NCBI GenBank assembly: GCA_009602725.1
Contig: WELB01000021.1
Coordinates: 395,033-411,749 of the forward strand
Source of the DNA: Spirogloea muscicola
Lineage: Eukaryota > Streptophyta > Zygnematophyceae > Spirogloeales > Spirogloeaceae
DNA: 16,717 nt
Direction: 5' to 3'
A program made the translations under genes and the position numbers. Below, piece after piece: positions 1 to 8,640 of this stretch. The notes beneath the pieces were generated by a model, which ran no database searches, was not told the origin of the DNA, and was given only the letters and a program-made list of their open reading frames with translations. The first letter of the stretch is position 1. Each line of letters starts with the position of its first letter.

Positions 1-244
1 GCGGCCGGCGCGGAGCTCATGACGGCCCCGCCGCGCCCGCCGCCGCCGTCGCTGGCGGCGGCGGCGGCATGGTGGGGCAAGGGGGGGCCCTCCTCCGGGA
101 GGTGCGGGGGCGCTGGGGTTCTCCCCCTGCCCGGGGCTCTCTCGGTGGTCGGGGCTGTCGGGGCTTTGAGGGGGTTTGGGCTTTGGCCTGCGCAGCGGCC
201 TGCCCAAACAGGGCCGCCAGCGCCAGGCCCTCAGCACGGCCGTG

Positions 245-600
245 AGCCCTTGCCACAAGAAGAAGGGCTCGCCCATTGAGGATAGGGGCTGGAAAAAGCC
301 AGCCCAGAAAAGCCAGCCCAGAATGAACAAAGGACGAGAAGGGGCCAGGGGAAGTACGAAGAACAACAAGCACAGAAAAGAAGCGAAGCAGCTACGAAGC
401 ACTCAGTAACCCCTGCTAAGCAGCCTCAGGTCAGAGAGACTGGGTTCCTGGAAGCGGGTCCCCTGGCCAGAGCCAGAGGCAGCAGCGAGGGCTCTGCCTG
501 CACGCAGGTGCAGCGCGCGAGCCATAGACCTCTGCAGCGAGACGGCCAAGCGCATGCGGTACACCTGCGCTAGCGACCCTGCTGCATGGGAGTCCACCGG
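245..600 (-). repeat. Dispersed hairpin-repeat family, copy A
   Basis: This copy has the order (plus strand) 'gggctcgcccattgaggata', hairpin GGGCTGG(286-292)-AAAAAG-CCAGCCC(299-305), a second partial hairpin half, 'gaaggggccagggga', 'cactcagtaacccctgctaa', then a stretch ending near 'gcacgcaggtgcagc'. Copy B, about 400 bases downstream, repeats the same blocks in the same order and orientation. Other members in the window lie in the opposite orientation, so I treat this as the minus orientation of the family. No transposase or reverse transcriptase frame is present. It could be a SINE-like or other non-autonomous element; the class cannot be decided from these diverged copies. Confidence 0.7.
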
Positions 601-649
601 CTCCCCAAAGCCCTTGGCCCCTTCTGGGAGAGCCACTTCTGCTTTTCTG

Positions 650-930
650 CCACCATCGAGGAAGAAAGGGCTCGCCCATTGAGGATAGGGGCTGCAAAAG
701 CCAGCCCAGAAAAGATGGAATAAGTACGAGAAGGGGGCCAGGGGAAGCGATAAGAGAAACAAGCACAACAAGAAACAAAGCAGCTACGTATCACTCAGTA
801 ACCCCTGCTAAGCAACCTCTGGTCAGAGAAGCTAGGCTCCTGGAAGTGGGTCCCCTAGCCAGAGCCAGCGGCAGCAGCAAGGGCTCTGCCGGCACACAGG
901 TGCAGCACCATCGTCTCCCCTCCTCCTCCT
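650..930 (-). repeat. Dispersed hairpin-repeat family, copy B
   Basis: This is a direct repeat of copy A. Shared blocks include 'gggctcgcccattgaggata', the hairpin (688-707, one stem base changed), 'gggggccaggggaagcg', 'cactcagtaacccctgctaa', and the block from the 'ggtcagaga' near 820 to 'ggtgcagcac' at 900-908. Identity over the last 110 bases or so looks near 85-90 % by eye. It lacks one of the two hairpin halves present in copy A, so the copies differ by a small internal deletion or duplication. Confidence 0.7.
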
Positions 931-1004
931 CCCGTTCGCCGAAGAAAGGCGTGCGGTGCACATGAGAATGGAAGGGCGGCCAATCTCGAGCGCTACAAAC
1001 GGCC

Positions 1005-1085
1005 ACCACCCGGCCCCGAGCTTGGGCTGGCCTTTTCCAGCCCCTATCCTCAATGGGCGAGCCCTTCTCCCTCAGGCCCATCATG
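1005..1085 (+). repeat. Hairpin-repeat fragment, perfect stem
   Basis: It contains the cleanest stem of the family: GGGCTGG (1024-1030), loop CCTTTT, CCAGCCC (1037-1043), followed directly by 'ctatcctcaatgggcgagcc'. It is inverted relative to copies A and B. The 5' block seen in longer copies is missing, so this is a truncated fragment. Confidence 0.65.
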
Positions 1086-1199
1086 CTGTGGACCAGAAAG
1101 CTGGTCGAGCCTCAGCTGGTGGCGCAAGGGCTTGTGAAATTGCCGTCCGGTATTTGAGCATCAATTAGCGACATTTATGTGAAAAAAAATTATCTGAGT

Positions 1200-1400
1200 G
1201 AGCGCTTTTGGCCCCTTCGGACCTTATCAGTTCTATTCGGGCTGGCTGTTCACAGCCCTTGCCTCTTTTGGGAGAGCCACATTCTTACAGAAGTCCTGTA
1301 ACGGGGCAATAAGCTGGTACCTACGAGCGAGCGCATACATAGCCGACAAGCCCAGCTGAGGAGCCAGAGCACCACGACCTCGCCATGGACATCCCCAGGT
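1200..1400 (+). repeat. Hairpin-repeat copy with adjoining older module
   Basis: The first part reads 'gcgcttttggccccttcgga' followed by a hairpin with GGGCTG (1239-1244) and CAGCCC (1253-1258). The later part, about 1313-1376, matches in reverse complement the stretch at about 6316-6380, sharing 'gtggtgctctggctcctcag', 'gcttgtcgg' and 'ggtacca'. No protein product is supported here. Confidence 0.55.
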
Positions 1401-2655
1401 AGTGTTATGGGGGTCGGTGGTCCTCTTTAGTTGGCGCTTCTGGCCTCTCAAGCTGACCAGCGGCGCCGCAAGCAGGTTGCAGCACTTCCTGAAGGCTCGG
1501 TGCCTTTGTGTCTTCTCCTGATACCGCATGCGTCTATTATTTCCCTCCAGCGGTCCCAAGCTTTTCTTCTACTTCACACCGCCAAGCCGGTCGCGCCCTT
1601 GCAGCAGCCTCTAGCTTGCGCAGCGGGGTTGCGCTTCCTCCTCAGCTCATCTGACATCGCACTGCTGACATGGGGATACTAAGAGCGCCCTGTTTGCCTA
1701 GCCTGTGGCTCCGCTAACATGCTTATGAACACCCTCTGTATGCACCTCGTGGCTTCTACAGCCGTTCTTCTAGATACCAGCAGCTGCGTTCTCCTCCTCA
1801 AGCCACGGCTCGCCTGGGTCTTCTTACACGACATTGTTCAAGTGCTTCTCGCCCTGGCTTGGCCTTCCTCCCACTCAATGCGCACCGCGCGCCTTCTCCC
1901 CGCTTTTTGCGCTTCTAGCCATTCCAGACCTTGTATATTCCATAGGGCTGGCCTCTCACAGCCACTGCCTTACATAGTAAAAGCTGTTTCTTCTCCCGAC
2001 TGCCCGGTTCCCTCGCTGCAATTTGTAGCATGTGGCTCCGTCATGAACGCTTGTATGCATCTGGCTGGCTTTCACAGCCGCTCTTTTAATATCAGCAGCC
2101 GCATTCTCTCTTAAATTGTCCTCCGGGGAAAGCTCCCACCAGCTGCCTGCTCCTTTTCCTGGGCATACTCCTTTTCTTTTCCTGGGCAAGTGACCTCTCT
2201 TTGACAACTGCTAATAGAAGAGCTTTCTGTGAACAACAAACTCCTTCGACTCCACCAAACCCATAAAATCGGCTGCAGAGTTAGGGCAAGCGGTCGGCAA
2301 AGCTACGAGCGGTATTCAGCGCAATCAAGCGAACCACCCTGCCTGCGATGGATTTGTGGCGCTGACAATGGACTTGCAAGGGGGTTTCGGCAATTGGTAA
2401 CTCATCCCGCAGTCTCTCGTGTGAGACCATCAGCCATTCAGAGACAGCAAGGGGAGCTGCCCGGCTTCGACGCCACAAGATCGCTTGCCCGATTGTTTCC
2501 TTATGCAGCTCTCCGTCTCCTTTCACATTTAGCAGGCTCCCGCAAGGCTTACTTGCGGGCAAGCCGTGCTTTGAAGCTACTTCTAATTTTGTCGGGGTGA
2601 CTCTTTCATTTGAAGAATCCTGCTGCAAACTACTCTGACTTGCGGCTGCTGACTC
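1401..2655. other. Gene-poor tract with decayed repeat remnants
   Basis: No reading frame here has convincing coding character. Remnants of the hairpin repeat occur at about 1943-1965 ('gggctggcctctcacagcc') and 2060-2082 ('ggctggctttcacagcc'). The stretch at about 1600-1690 resembles the 'cagcctctggctctggcc' part of copies A and B in reverse complement. I see no RNA gene or regulatory signal that I could defend. Confidence 0.5.
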
Positions 2656-3065
2656 GGAGGTTACTGGCATAGCATTTAGCGCCTTTTGGCCCTTTGGACC
2701 TTGTCCATTCATTCTGGGCCGACTTTTTACAACCCCCGCCCCCTTAAGAAGTATATCTTAAGTCTTTAGAAGATTCTTCGTAATGCCCTTGGAAGAGTCT
2801 TCCTCTTACTTCCAACGAGCTGTTTGTTCTATGGGCTGGCCTCTCACAAAGACCTGACGTCACCAGGGTGAGCAGGCCGCCGATTTTAGCCTGGCAGGCT
2901 CTGTCGCCCAGTACTGTTACATGCACCTGTTGCAGCGGTCAATGGCACACGCGTTGCATCTGCGTGCTGGTCGCGCTTTGGCTGCAGCCTCTGGCTATAG
3001 ATAGGGGCCTGCCACCCGGAGACTAGTAATTCTGACCTACGGTTGCTCACCTAAGGGAAACTGAG
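2656..3065 (+). repeat. Diverged hairpin-repeat copies
   Basis: The blocks 'gcgccttttggccctttgga' at about 2679 and 'gggccgactttttacaaccc' at about 2716 are followed by 'gggctggcctctcacaaag' near 2827. The stretch at about 2940-3060 ('atggcacacgcgttgcatct' onward) is a reverse-complement relative of the tail of copy A (about 410-525). Order and orientation match the plus-orientation members. Confidence 0.5.
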
Positions 3066-3089
3066 CACCCAGTGGCCACTTGAGTCACT

Positions 3090-3365
3090 TTGTGCCATGG
3101 CGCTTTCCTGGCCCCTCAAACCTTGTTCATTCTTTTCTGGGCTGGCCAATCACAGATCGCCCTCTACTGGAAGATTCTTTCTTATTGCCTTACATTGGAC
3201 GAGCTATTTCGAATTTCGGGCTGGCCCTTCACGAAGTTCTTTGTGTGCTTCAGCGCTTTTCAGCTTTTTATTCTCCCCCCTTTCTTCGGGCCTTGTCCAT
3301 GTTTGTCAGGCTGGCTTTTCCCAGCAATCGCCCCCTTCGGATGAGCTTACTCCCAGTCATTGCCT
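3090..3365 (+). repeat. Cluster of three hairpin-repeat remnants
   Basis: Three successive units occur. The first reads 'gcgctttcctggcccctcaa' ... 'gggctggccaatcaca' near 3140. The second reads 'gggctggcccttcacgaa' near 3219. The third reads 'ttcgggccttgtccatg' ... 'aggctggcttttcccagc' near 3307. Spacing is about 80-90 bases. They look like partial units inserted or duplicated next to each other and then mutated. Short reading frames here follow the repeat and are not taken as genes. Confidence 0.5.
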
Positions 3366-3399
3366 TACCTTGGAAGAGCTCTTTCTCAGAGAAGTAGCT

Positions 3400-4110
3400 G
3401 TGCGATCCTTTCTGGTACAACATGCAGTCTTGCCATGTCCTCAGTATAACACGTATTATCTGATCAACCCAAATTAGTATTCAGCCCTGGAGAAGTGTGT
3501 TTGACGTCTCGTTGTCTGACCTGACTCAATCGCTTGTGTGCTGTCAAGCTTCTAATTACTAGTCGCCAAGGCTGCTATCTTTGGCCTCCTGATACACGTT
3601 TCCGTAACAGATCAAGTCACATGATCAATCCCACTGATCCTGGTACTTGATAATCTGGATACAACTGGTACACTCGGATTGTAAATCGAGGTCAGAATTG
3701 TTTGCTTACCATGCTGCACTCTAGCTACATTCTATACAGCAGCGGATACAACACGGACTTAGAACTAGTCATCAAGACGGTAGTTATCTTCTTTTGCTGC
3801 TCAGTATGCATAGTAATATAGCAACTATGATCACTTTATGTAGCAAAAAGTGTTTATAATTGTTGAACGCCATGAAATGAGTACTTTGGAAGATCACAAG
3901 AAATCGCTGTCTGAAATTTCTTCACAACAGTATGATGACACAATGATGACACAATGATCGTATGCTCACGTACTTACGATTTGCTTCCTCGTTGTTACTG
4001 CGACTGACATGGCAGTTATCTTGCTATTCAATAGCTGCTTCCAACGAGTCCCCATGGGGCCACAGATGTGACGGTTACATCGATGGGCGCCTTCAGCAAT
4101 CGAGAGGAGC
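3400..4110. other. AT-richer spacer, no gene seen
   Basis: Base composition shifts to clearly lower GC than the flanks. There is no long frame, no copy of the hairpin repeat, and no convincing RNA gene. The only local structure is a short tandem duplication of an 'atgatgacaca'-like unit near 3932-3957. It may be intergenic spacer or an old insertion. Confidence 0.45.
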
Positions 4111-4120
4111 TGTGTGCGCC

Positions 4121-4480
4121 CGCGCCGAGGAGTGCGCCATGCGGGTCAGCTTGGCCAGAGGGCCGTCCCCTATGACGCCAGGGGCTGCAGCAGCCAGCTG
4201 TCGACTTGCCGGACGTTTGCAGCCACCGAGCATGCCATCTCAGCAAAGGCTGCATGGCAAGCCGCCTGCTGTCTCGCGGAGGCGCTGAATGAGGCGCTGC
4301 TATTGCGCGTCAAGGCAGCGCAAGCGGCACACCTGGCGGAGGCCTGGCAGAGGTACCCCTCGGAGAAGGCCTTGGACCGCGACCACACGGTCATTGGGGG
4401 GCCTACAACTGCTACAGGAGTGCGCTACTTTGGGAGTGTGTGTGTACACAACGGAGCAGGCCAGAGGGCTGTATCAGCTG
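4121..4480 (+). pseudogene. Frameshifted inverted copy of the helix-rich exon (left palindrome arm)
   Basis: Read on the plus strand, this arm encodes the same Ala/Leu-rich segment as the right arm (AAWQAACCLAEA, AAHLAEAWQRY), with many amino-acid changes. After the shared DHTV motif, a run of six G at about 4395-4400 adds one base relative to the right arm. The GLQLLQ continuation is thereby thrown out of frame. This suggests a non-functional duplicate, if the partner arm is coding at all. Confidence 0.3.
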
Positions 4481-4866
4481 GCGTCAAGATAGACGGCCTG
4501 CTGGTACAGACTTCTGGCCTGCTCCGTCGTACTTTATGCGCACTCCCAAAGTTGCGCATCCCCCTGCAGCAGTTGCAGGCCCCGAGCGACCGTGTGGTCG
4601 CAGTCCAAGGCCGTCCCCGCGGCGTACCTCTGCCAGGCCTCCGCCAGGTGTGCGGCTTGCTCTGCCTCGGCGCGCAACAGCAGCGCCTCATCCCGCGCCT
4701 CCGCGAGGCAGCAGGCGGCTTGCCATGCAGCCTCTGCTGAGATGGCATGCTCGGTGGCTGCAAACGTCGCCCTGAAGGGGGCCGACAGCTGGCTGCTGCA
4801 GCCTCTGGCTCCGGTTGTGGCCGTCCACGGGCTGAGGTTGGCTCGCTTGGCGCACTGCTCGCCGCA
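4121..4866. repeat. Large imperfect inverted repeat (palindrome)
   Basis: Left arm about 4121-4480 and right arm about 4498-4866 are reverse complements over about 360 bases, separated by roughly 17 bases. Matching landmarks are 'gcgcc(g)aggagtgcgcca' and its partner at 4845-4866, 'gcagccaccgagcatgccat' (left) with its complement near 4743-4762, 'cacacctggcggaggcctgg' with its complement near 4636-4655, and 'acggagcaggccag' with its complement near 4515-4530. Identity is about 80-88 % by eye, with small indels. The arms are therefore old enough to have diverged, or were copied from a diverged paralogue. Confidence 0.8.
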
Positions 4867-4917
4867 GGACAGGCAGAGCCTTATGCTCACAGAGGCGCCC
4901 TTGGCTGTTACGGCCAC
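4534..4917 (-). CDS. Candidate coding exon, unknown helix-rich protein (right palindrome arm)
   Basis: This minus-strand frame stays open for about 127 codons and ends with TAA at 4534-4536. The translation has a Cys pair (CLSCGEQC) near its start, then a long Ala/Glu/Leu-rich stretch with motifs such as AWQAACCLAEARDEALLLR and AAHLAEAWQRY, expected to be helical. I do not recognise the family. A different minus-strand frame upstream (about 4940-5060) also reads as helical (GRAAEWLAAWATEAIAAA), so this could be a terminal exon of a longer spliced gene. The frame is preserved across a 6-base indel relative to the left arm, which argues mildly for past coding function. It may equally be a shadow of GC-rich repeat DNA. 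Confidence 0.3.
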   Translation of the reverse strand: MAVTAKGASVSIRLCLSCGEQCAKRANLSPWTATTGARGCSSQLSAPFRATFAATEHAISAEAAWQAACCLAEARDEALLLRAEAEQAAHLAEAWQRYAAGTALDCDHTVARGLQLLQGDAQLWECA

Positions 4918-5145
4918 CGTCTTGGCCCAAAGGAAGCAGCTTCAGCCTGGTGGCGGCGGCTATGGCTTCAGTAGCCCACGCCGCCAGCCACTCGGCGGCC
5001 CGGCCCAGTTTGCGGACGCCATGAGTCGAGCGATCGCAGTGGCGACGCGTCGGCGCGGTTTCGGGAGATGTCGATGACGGCGCTGGTGGGAGGCGTTGTT
5101 CCTGCTCGGGAGCGATGTCACAGCAGCAAAGGCCCTGGCGCTGGC

Positions 5146-5173
5146 GGCGGCGACGGCGACGGCGGGGCGGCAN

Positions 5174-5216
<43 letters not shown>

Positions 5217-5217
5217 G
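5146..5217 (+). repeat. CGG/GGC trinucleotide repeat with an ambiguous base
   Basis: This is a nearly pure GGC run of about 15 units, preceded by imperfect GGCGAC units. An N at 5173 marks an unresolved base or closed gap. It would encode poly-Gly/Ala/Arg depending on frame, so frames through it are not reliable gene evidence. Confidence 0.85.
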
Positions 5218-5224
5218 GAGGGCA

Positions 5225-5310
5225 CCTGGCGAAGTGCGCTTCCCCTGGCCCCTTCGAACCTCGTTCATCCTTTTTGGGCTGGCCGTTCCCAGCCCCTATG
5301 CTCTATGGGC
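5225..5310 (+). repeat. Hairpin-repeat copy, perfect stem
   Basis: It reads 'gcgcttcccctggccccttc' at 5237, then GGGCTGG (5276-5282), CCGTTC, CCAGCCC (5289-5295), then 'ctatgctctatgggcgag'. This is one of the best plus-orientation members and defines the family's block order together with the fragment at 1005-1085. Confidence 0.7.
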
Positions 5311-5513
5311 GAGGGGGACGAGCTTGCTGGTGAGAGGGAACGGGGGGGGACGCGTGGGTTACTCTACGCAGAGGAATGGAGTCTAGGTGGGCGGGTAAAA
5401 CTTTTTGCGCGGCCCGTTGCCCGGGCGACATTCGCCCACGAATTTGATCCGGCGCCCAGCCCCGCCCCTGTCGAGCGCCCCCCCCGGACACCTGTCTGCC
5501 AAGCGCGCCCGCT

Positions 5514-5840
5514 TTGGCCGGCCGGCGTCTTCGGGCACCAGACAAGATTTCCAGGCCGCTGCCCCGACACCGTACTTCCGTCCGCCCGGCGAGGGACGCT
5601 GCTGCTGCCAAGGCGCGGTCTCGTTGTCCAATCCCAGCCATCGCCCTCTACTTAAAGTGTCTTTCTCTCTGCAAGTGTTGGCTTTTCCCCCTCCGGGCCG
5701 TCTAAGTCCTTGCCAGAGCCTCCTCGCCAGCCGGCACTATAATGTCTAATCATTAGATACCGGACGGTGTCTGACATAGTACGTAGCGGTTTGGCATTGA
5801 CAATCTGCTCCAAGCTGGTGTTGTCTTCTGGCCTTCATCA
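5514..5840 (+). repeat. Second duplicated unit, copy 1
   Basis: It shares ordered blocks with 6890-7190: 'cgggcacca' followed by an A-rich patch, 'ggc(c/t)gctgccc', 'cgtac', 'cgtccgcccgg', and further on 'ggcattgacaa' followed by 'gtgt...gtcttc'. Spacing is similar in both copies. The function is unknown. A 'cactataatg' stretch near 5737 looks promoter-like but is not evidence for a transcript here. Confidence 0.5.
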
Positions 5841-6289
5841 TCGGCTATAGCCGACCACCTGAGTAAGCTTCTTCGCTGTCCAATAATCTGGGAATGCCCG
5901 CTGGATCGAAAGCCCGCTTAGCAAGGGCGACAGGTCGTGCAACAGGACCCCTGCCTCCTCTGAAGAGGAACAGATGCGGACCGAGCGAGGAGGAATCGTG
6001 TCAAGAAGACGACTTTGTAGATCAGAGGAGAATCCCGGAAGCTGCACACATGCACGCACTCGCCTTTCGGCTCATTCTCCCTCGGGCGTCAATAGGTGAG
6101 GGTATTGGGGGGTGGCTGGCAGTAGGGCTGCAATGGCGGGCGTTGGGTATAAGGAGCAGGGAGGCAGGAAGCTATAGCTGGGCGGCGGCAGGTGCGACAG
6201 CCGTGGTGGCGGCTATGGCGTGGAGAGAGCAGCTTGTTGCAGGACGACCAGGGAGAAGAGGCAAAGGCACAAGGAGGCCACTTTTCCCA

Positions 6290-6385
6290 AGGGCTATTGC
6301 GACGCGCTTTTGTTGTGGTGGTGCTCTGGCTCCTCAGCTTAGCTTGTCGGATGTACATGTGCTCACTCATGGGTACCACTAGAGA
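6290..6385 (+). repeat. Inverted partner of the 1313-1376 module
   Basis: The stretch 'gtggtgctctggctcctcag' plus 'gcttgtcggatgta' plus 'gggtacca' matches the reverse complement of about 1313-1376, with roughly 80 % identity over 60-65 bases by eye. It marks another dispersed module separate from the hairpin. Confidence 0.5.
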
Positions 6386-6689
6386 CCCCCTTAGCTGCTT
6401 ATAGCCCAGTTACCAGGACATTGTGAGGCTCGAATCTGGCCTCCATTTCATTTCATGCGCACTTCGCTCCTTTCTCTCTTTTCGTGCTGTTCTTGCAGAC
6501 AGTGTGCTTGCTTTGGCCTCCCCCTCAATTCATGCGCACCGCCCCCCTCCCCCCAAGGCCGTCCATCACTATTGAGTACACATTCAATTCCCCGCCGCGG
6601 CTTTGGCCAACAAAGTCAGTTTGGCGCCCCCCTCCGCGTCCCCCACTTCCCTTCCCCCAAATCGCACCTGTCCGCCCAATACAAGAAGA

Positions 6690-6885
6690 GACGCTTCCAG
6701 GAGAGGGCAGTGGAAAAGGAAGGCTCTCTCCCCCAATGGGGGCAAGGGCTGTAAAAAGCCAGCCCGATGGAGAGGCCAGCCCAGGAAAAGAATTTATAAT
6801 GTCCGAAGGGGCCAGAGAAGACGCGAAATCACATAGGGAATCAAGTGTGAGTCTTAAAACACTCAGCCCCTAAGCACCTCCCGCC
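6690..6885 (-). repeat. Hairpin-repeat copy, same orientation as copies A and B
   Basis: Block order is 'ccccaatgggggcaagggct', a hairpin GGGCTG-TAAAAAG-CCAGCCC (about 6747-6765), a second half 'ggccagcccaggaaaag', 'gtccgaaggggccag', then 'aacactcagcccctaagca'. This is the same sequence of blocks as copies A and B, including the terminal 'cactcag...cccct' block, but more diverged. Confidence 0.6.
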
Positions 6886-6889
6886 TCTG

Positions 6890-7190
6890 GCCTGCCCGCT
6901 CTTCCGGGCACCAAATCAAAACCTCTCAGCGGCTGCCCAAACGTACCTGATCCCGCACGTCCGCCCGGGCACCGTACGCCGCGGTCCTGCTGCCGACCTG
7001 CAGTCGTCGCATTCCGGTCCATATTCGGGCAGTCCATGATTCCGTGTGCCTACCACAGGCTTCCAACCAGAAGTCGCGTGGTTGGGATGTAGTCTGGTAC
7101 ACAAGTAGACGATGGGTGTGTCATGACAAAGTCTGTGTCAACGGATTGGCATTGACAAGCCGCTTCTGGCTATGGTGTGTGTCTTCATGT
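6890..7190 (+). repeat. Second duplicated unit, copy 2
   Basis: This is the partner of 5514-5840 in the same orientation, about 1.37 kb downstream. The shared blocks are listed under the first copy. It immediately follows the hairpin-repeat copy at 6690-6885. Copy 1 likewise lies downstream of a hairpin copy (5225-5310), although that one is in the opposite orientation. Confidence 0.5.
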
Positions 7191-8280
7191 TGGAAAGAAT
7201 GTACTATTTAAACTTTTGACTGCTAGCTTCGTATGGTCTAGGGTCTAGTTGTGACGTGTAGAGGTCGCTGTAGCGCTTTGTGATGCTCATCACGGACAGC
7301 GGTAGACGAGGTCTAAGGTTTTGGACCTAGAGAATGGGTGAAGCCAGCGTGGATGGATGGCATGGATCCCACACGCTGGCTACCAGGTCAGCAGCTTCTG
7401 CCCGCCTGGCCGACCCAGCTCAGCCCCCCTCACGCGGTTTCACTTTGCGGTCACGCGGTTTCCACGCGGTCTGGGCCGGGGTCTTAAGACACTGGAGGGC
7501 AGGCAGCCCTTGTATTTCTCAACACCTTCGAGCCCAGCTAGTCCAGTCGCCTTTCGATCGCCGCCGCCTCAGTCGCTGCCACCGCCGCCGCCGCCGTTGC
7601 CGCCATGGCATGGGCTTCTTCGCAACACCTCGGACCTTGATTTCACGGTCATAGCCGGGCGCTCGAGCTGTGCTGCTTAATTGTTTGCGCACCTACATCT
7701 GGGCCGACTCCCTAAACACGACCCCTGGAAGAAGCTCTTCCAATTGGGGGGGGATGGCTGGAGGCCAGCCAAAAGAGATGGACAAGGTCCGAATGGGCCT
7801 GGAAGACCGACGTCTCTTCTTGCTCAAGGTCCCATCCTTGCGAAAGCAAGAGGCTCTGTGCAATTTCACTGAAACGACATCAAGATGGGGCAACAGCAAG
7901 ATGGCGGCAATAACAACTTCGCTGGTCTCAGTCAAGCGCAGTGTCAGAATTTATGTAGGTGACAAGTGAGTGCCAAAATCTTGCACTCTTAAAAGCTTCA
8001 GCATTGCACAAACAGGCAAAGACAATCATGACAGCAGTGCGGTTGTCTTTGCACCGCTGCTCCCAGACAGCTTCACGAATGAGCCACTTACAGGCGACTG
8101 CGATGCTCGCCCATCATTGAGGACCAAGCGCCCATTGGCACAGGCTCAGTGAGCTTGTCAGTTGCCTCTGCATCCAGATGATAGAAGAGAGAGAGGAGGA
8201 GGAGGCGCGCGGTGCGCATTATATGAAAGCGTGGCCAAATCAAGCCGATACATTGTACAGACGAAATCTTAGTGCAAAGA
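7191..8280. other. Gene-poor tract with one hairpin-repeat copy
   Basis: No gene is supported. A degenerate hairpin-repeat copy lies at about 7745-7800 ('ggctggaggccagcc' then 'gacaaggtccgaatgggcc'), in the orientation of copies A and B. Short CCG/CCGCCG runs occur near 7580-7605. Frames up to about 107 codons here have Pro/Arg-rich translations typical of non-coding GC-rich DNA. Confidence 0.45.
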
Positions 8281-8640
8281 CACGGGGGCCTTGTCGACCT
8301 GTCCCACTACTGGAGCTGTCAGAGGAGCGAGGCAGCTACAGTGGCAGGAGGGATGGCAGGGGTGAGAAGGAGGGCCGGTAGTGCTGATGGGGGCTTTGTC
8401 GGCCTGTCCTGTGTCCGCTTCCGGAGCTGCAAGAGGAGGTGGGCAGCAGCGGTGGCAGGAGGGATGGCGGGGGGGGAAGGAGGGCGGGCCGGAAGTGCCG
8501 ATGGGGGCCTTGTCGACCTGGCCTGCATCCGCTTCTAGAGCTGCTAGAGGAGTGGGGCAGCAGCAGTGGCAGGAGGGTTGGCGGGGGGGTGGAGGAAGGC
8601 CAAAACTGCCGATGGGGGCCTTGTCGACCTGACCTGATAG
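8281..8640. repeat. Tandem minisatellite, about 3.2 units of 105-114 bases
   Basis: Unit starts ('gatgggggccttgtcgacct' or close variants) fall at about 8281, 8386, 8500 and 8611, giving spacings near 105, 114 and 111 bases. Each unit then has 'gagctgc..gaggag', 'ggcagcagc.gtggcaggag' and a G-rich patch. All three spacings are multiples of three. A minus-strand frame (8269-8649) runs through without a stop, giving a repeated VDKAPIG-type motif and Cys-rich PSCH.CCP motif. Whether this is a translated repeat or plain minisatellite cannot be told from sequence alone. Confidence 0.75.

Noticed and set aside
245-1085. Helitron 3' end, suggested by the hairpin
   Set aside because: No CTRR terminus follows the hairpin at the expected distance in the clean copies, and no TC 5' end or Rep/helicase frame is seen.
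4114-4740. A single 208-codon plus-strand gene across the palindrome
   Set aside because: It reads through both arms and the centre, so its second half is the antisense of the right arm. Only the left-arm part has any family-like signal, and that is frameshifted.
6418-6450. tRNA-like T-arm ('ggctcgaatctggcc')
   Set aside because: The loop is the wrong size and no D-arm, anticodon arm or acceptor stem can be paired around it.
7334-7680. Overlapping plus-strand frames of about 107 codons
   Set aside because: The translations are Arg/Pro-rich with no motif, run through a CCG repeat, and two frames are open at once, which is typical of GC-rich non-coding DNA.
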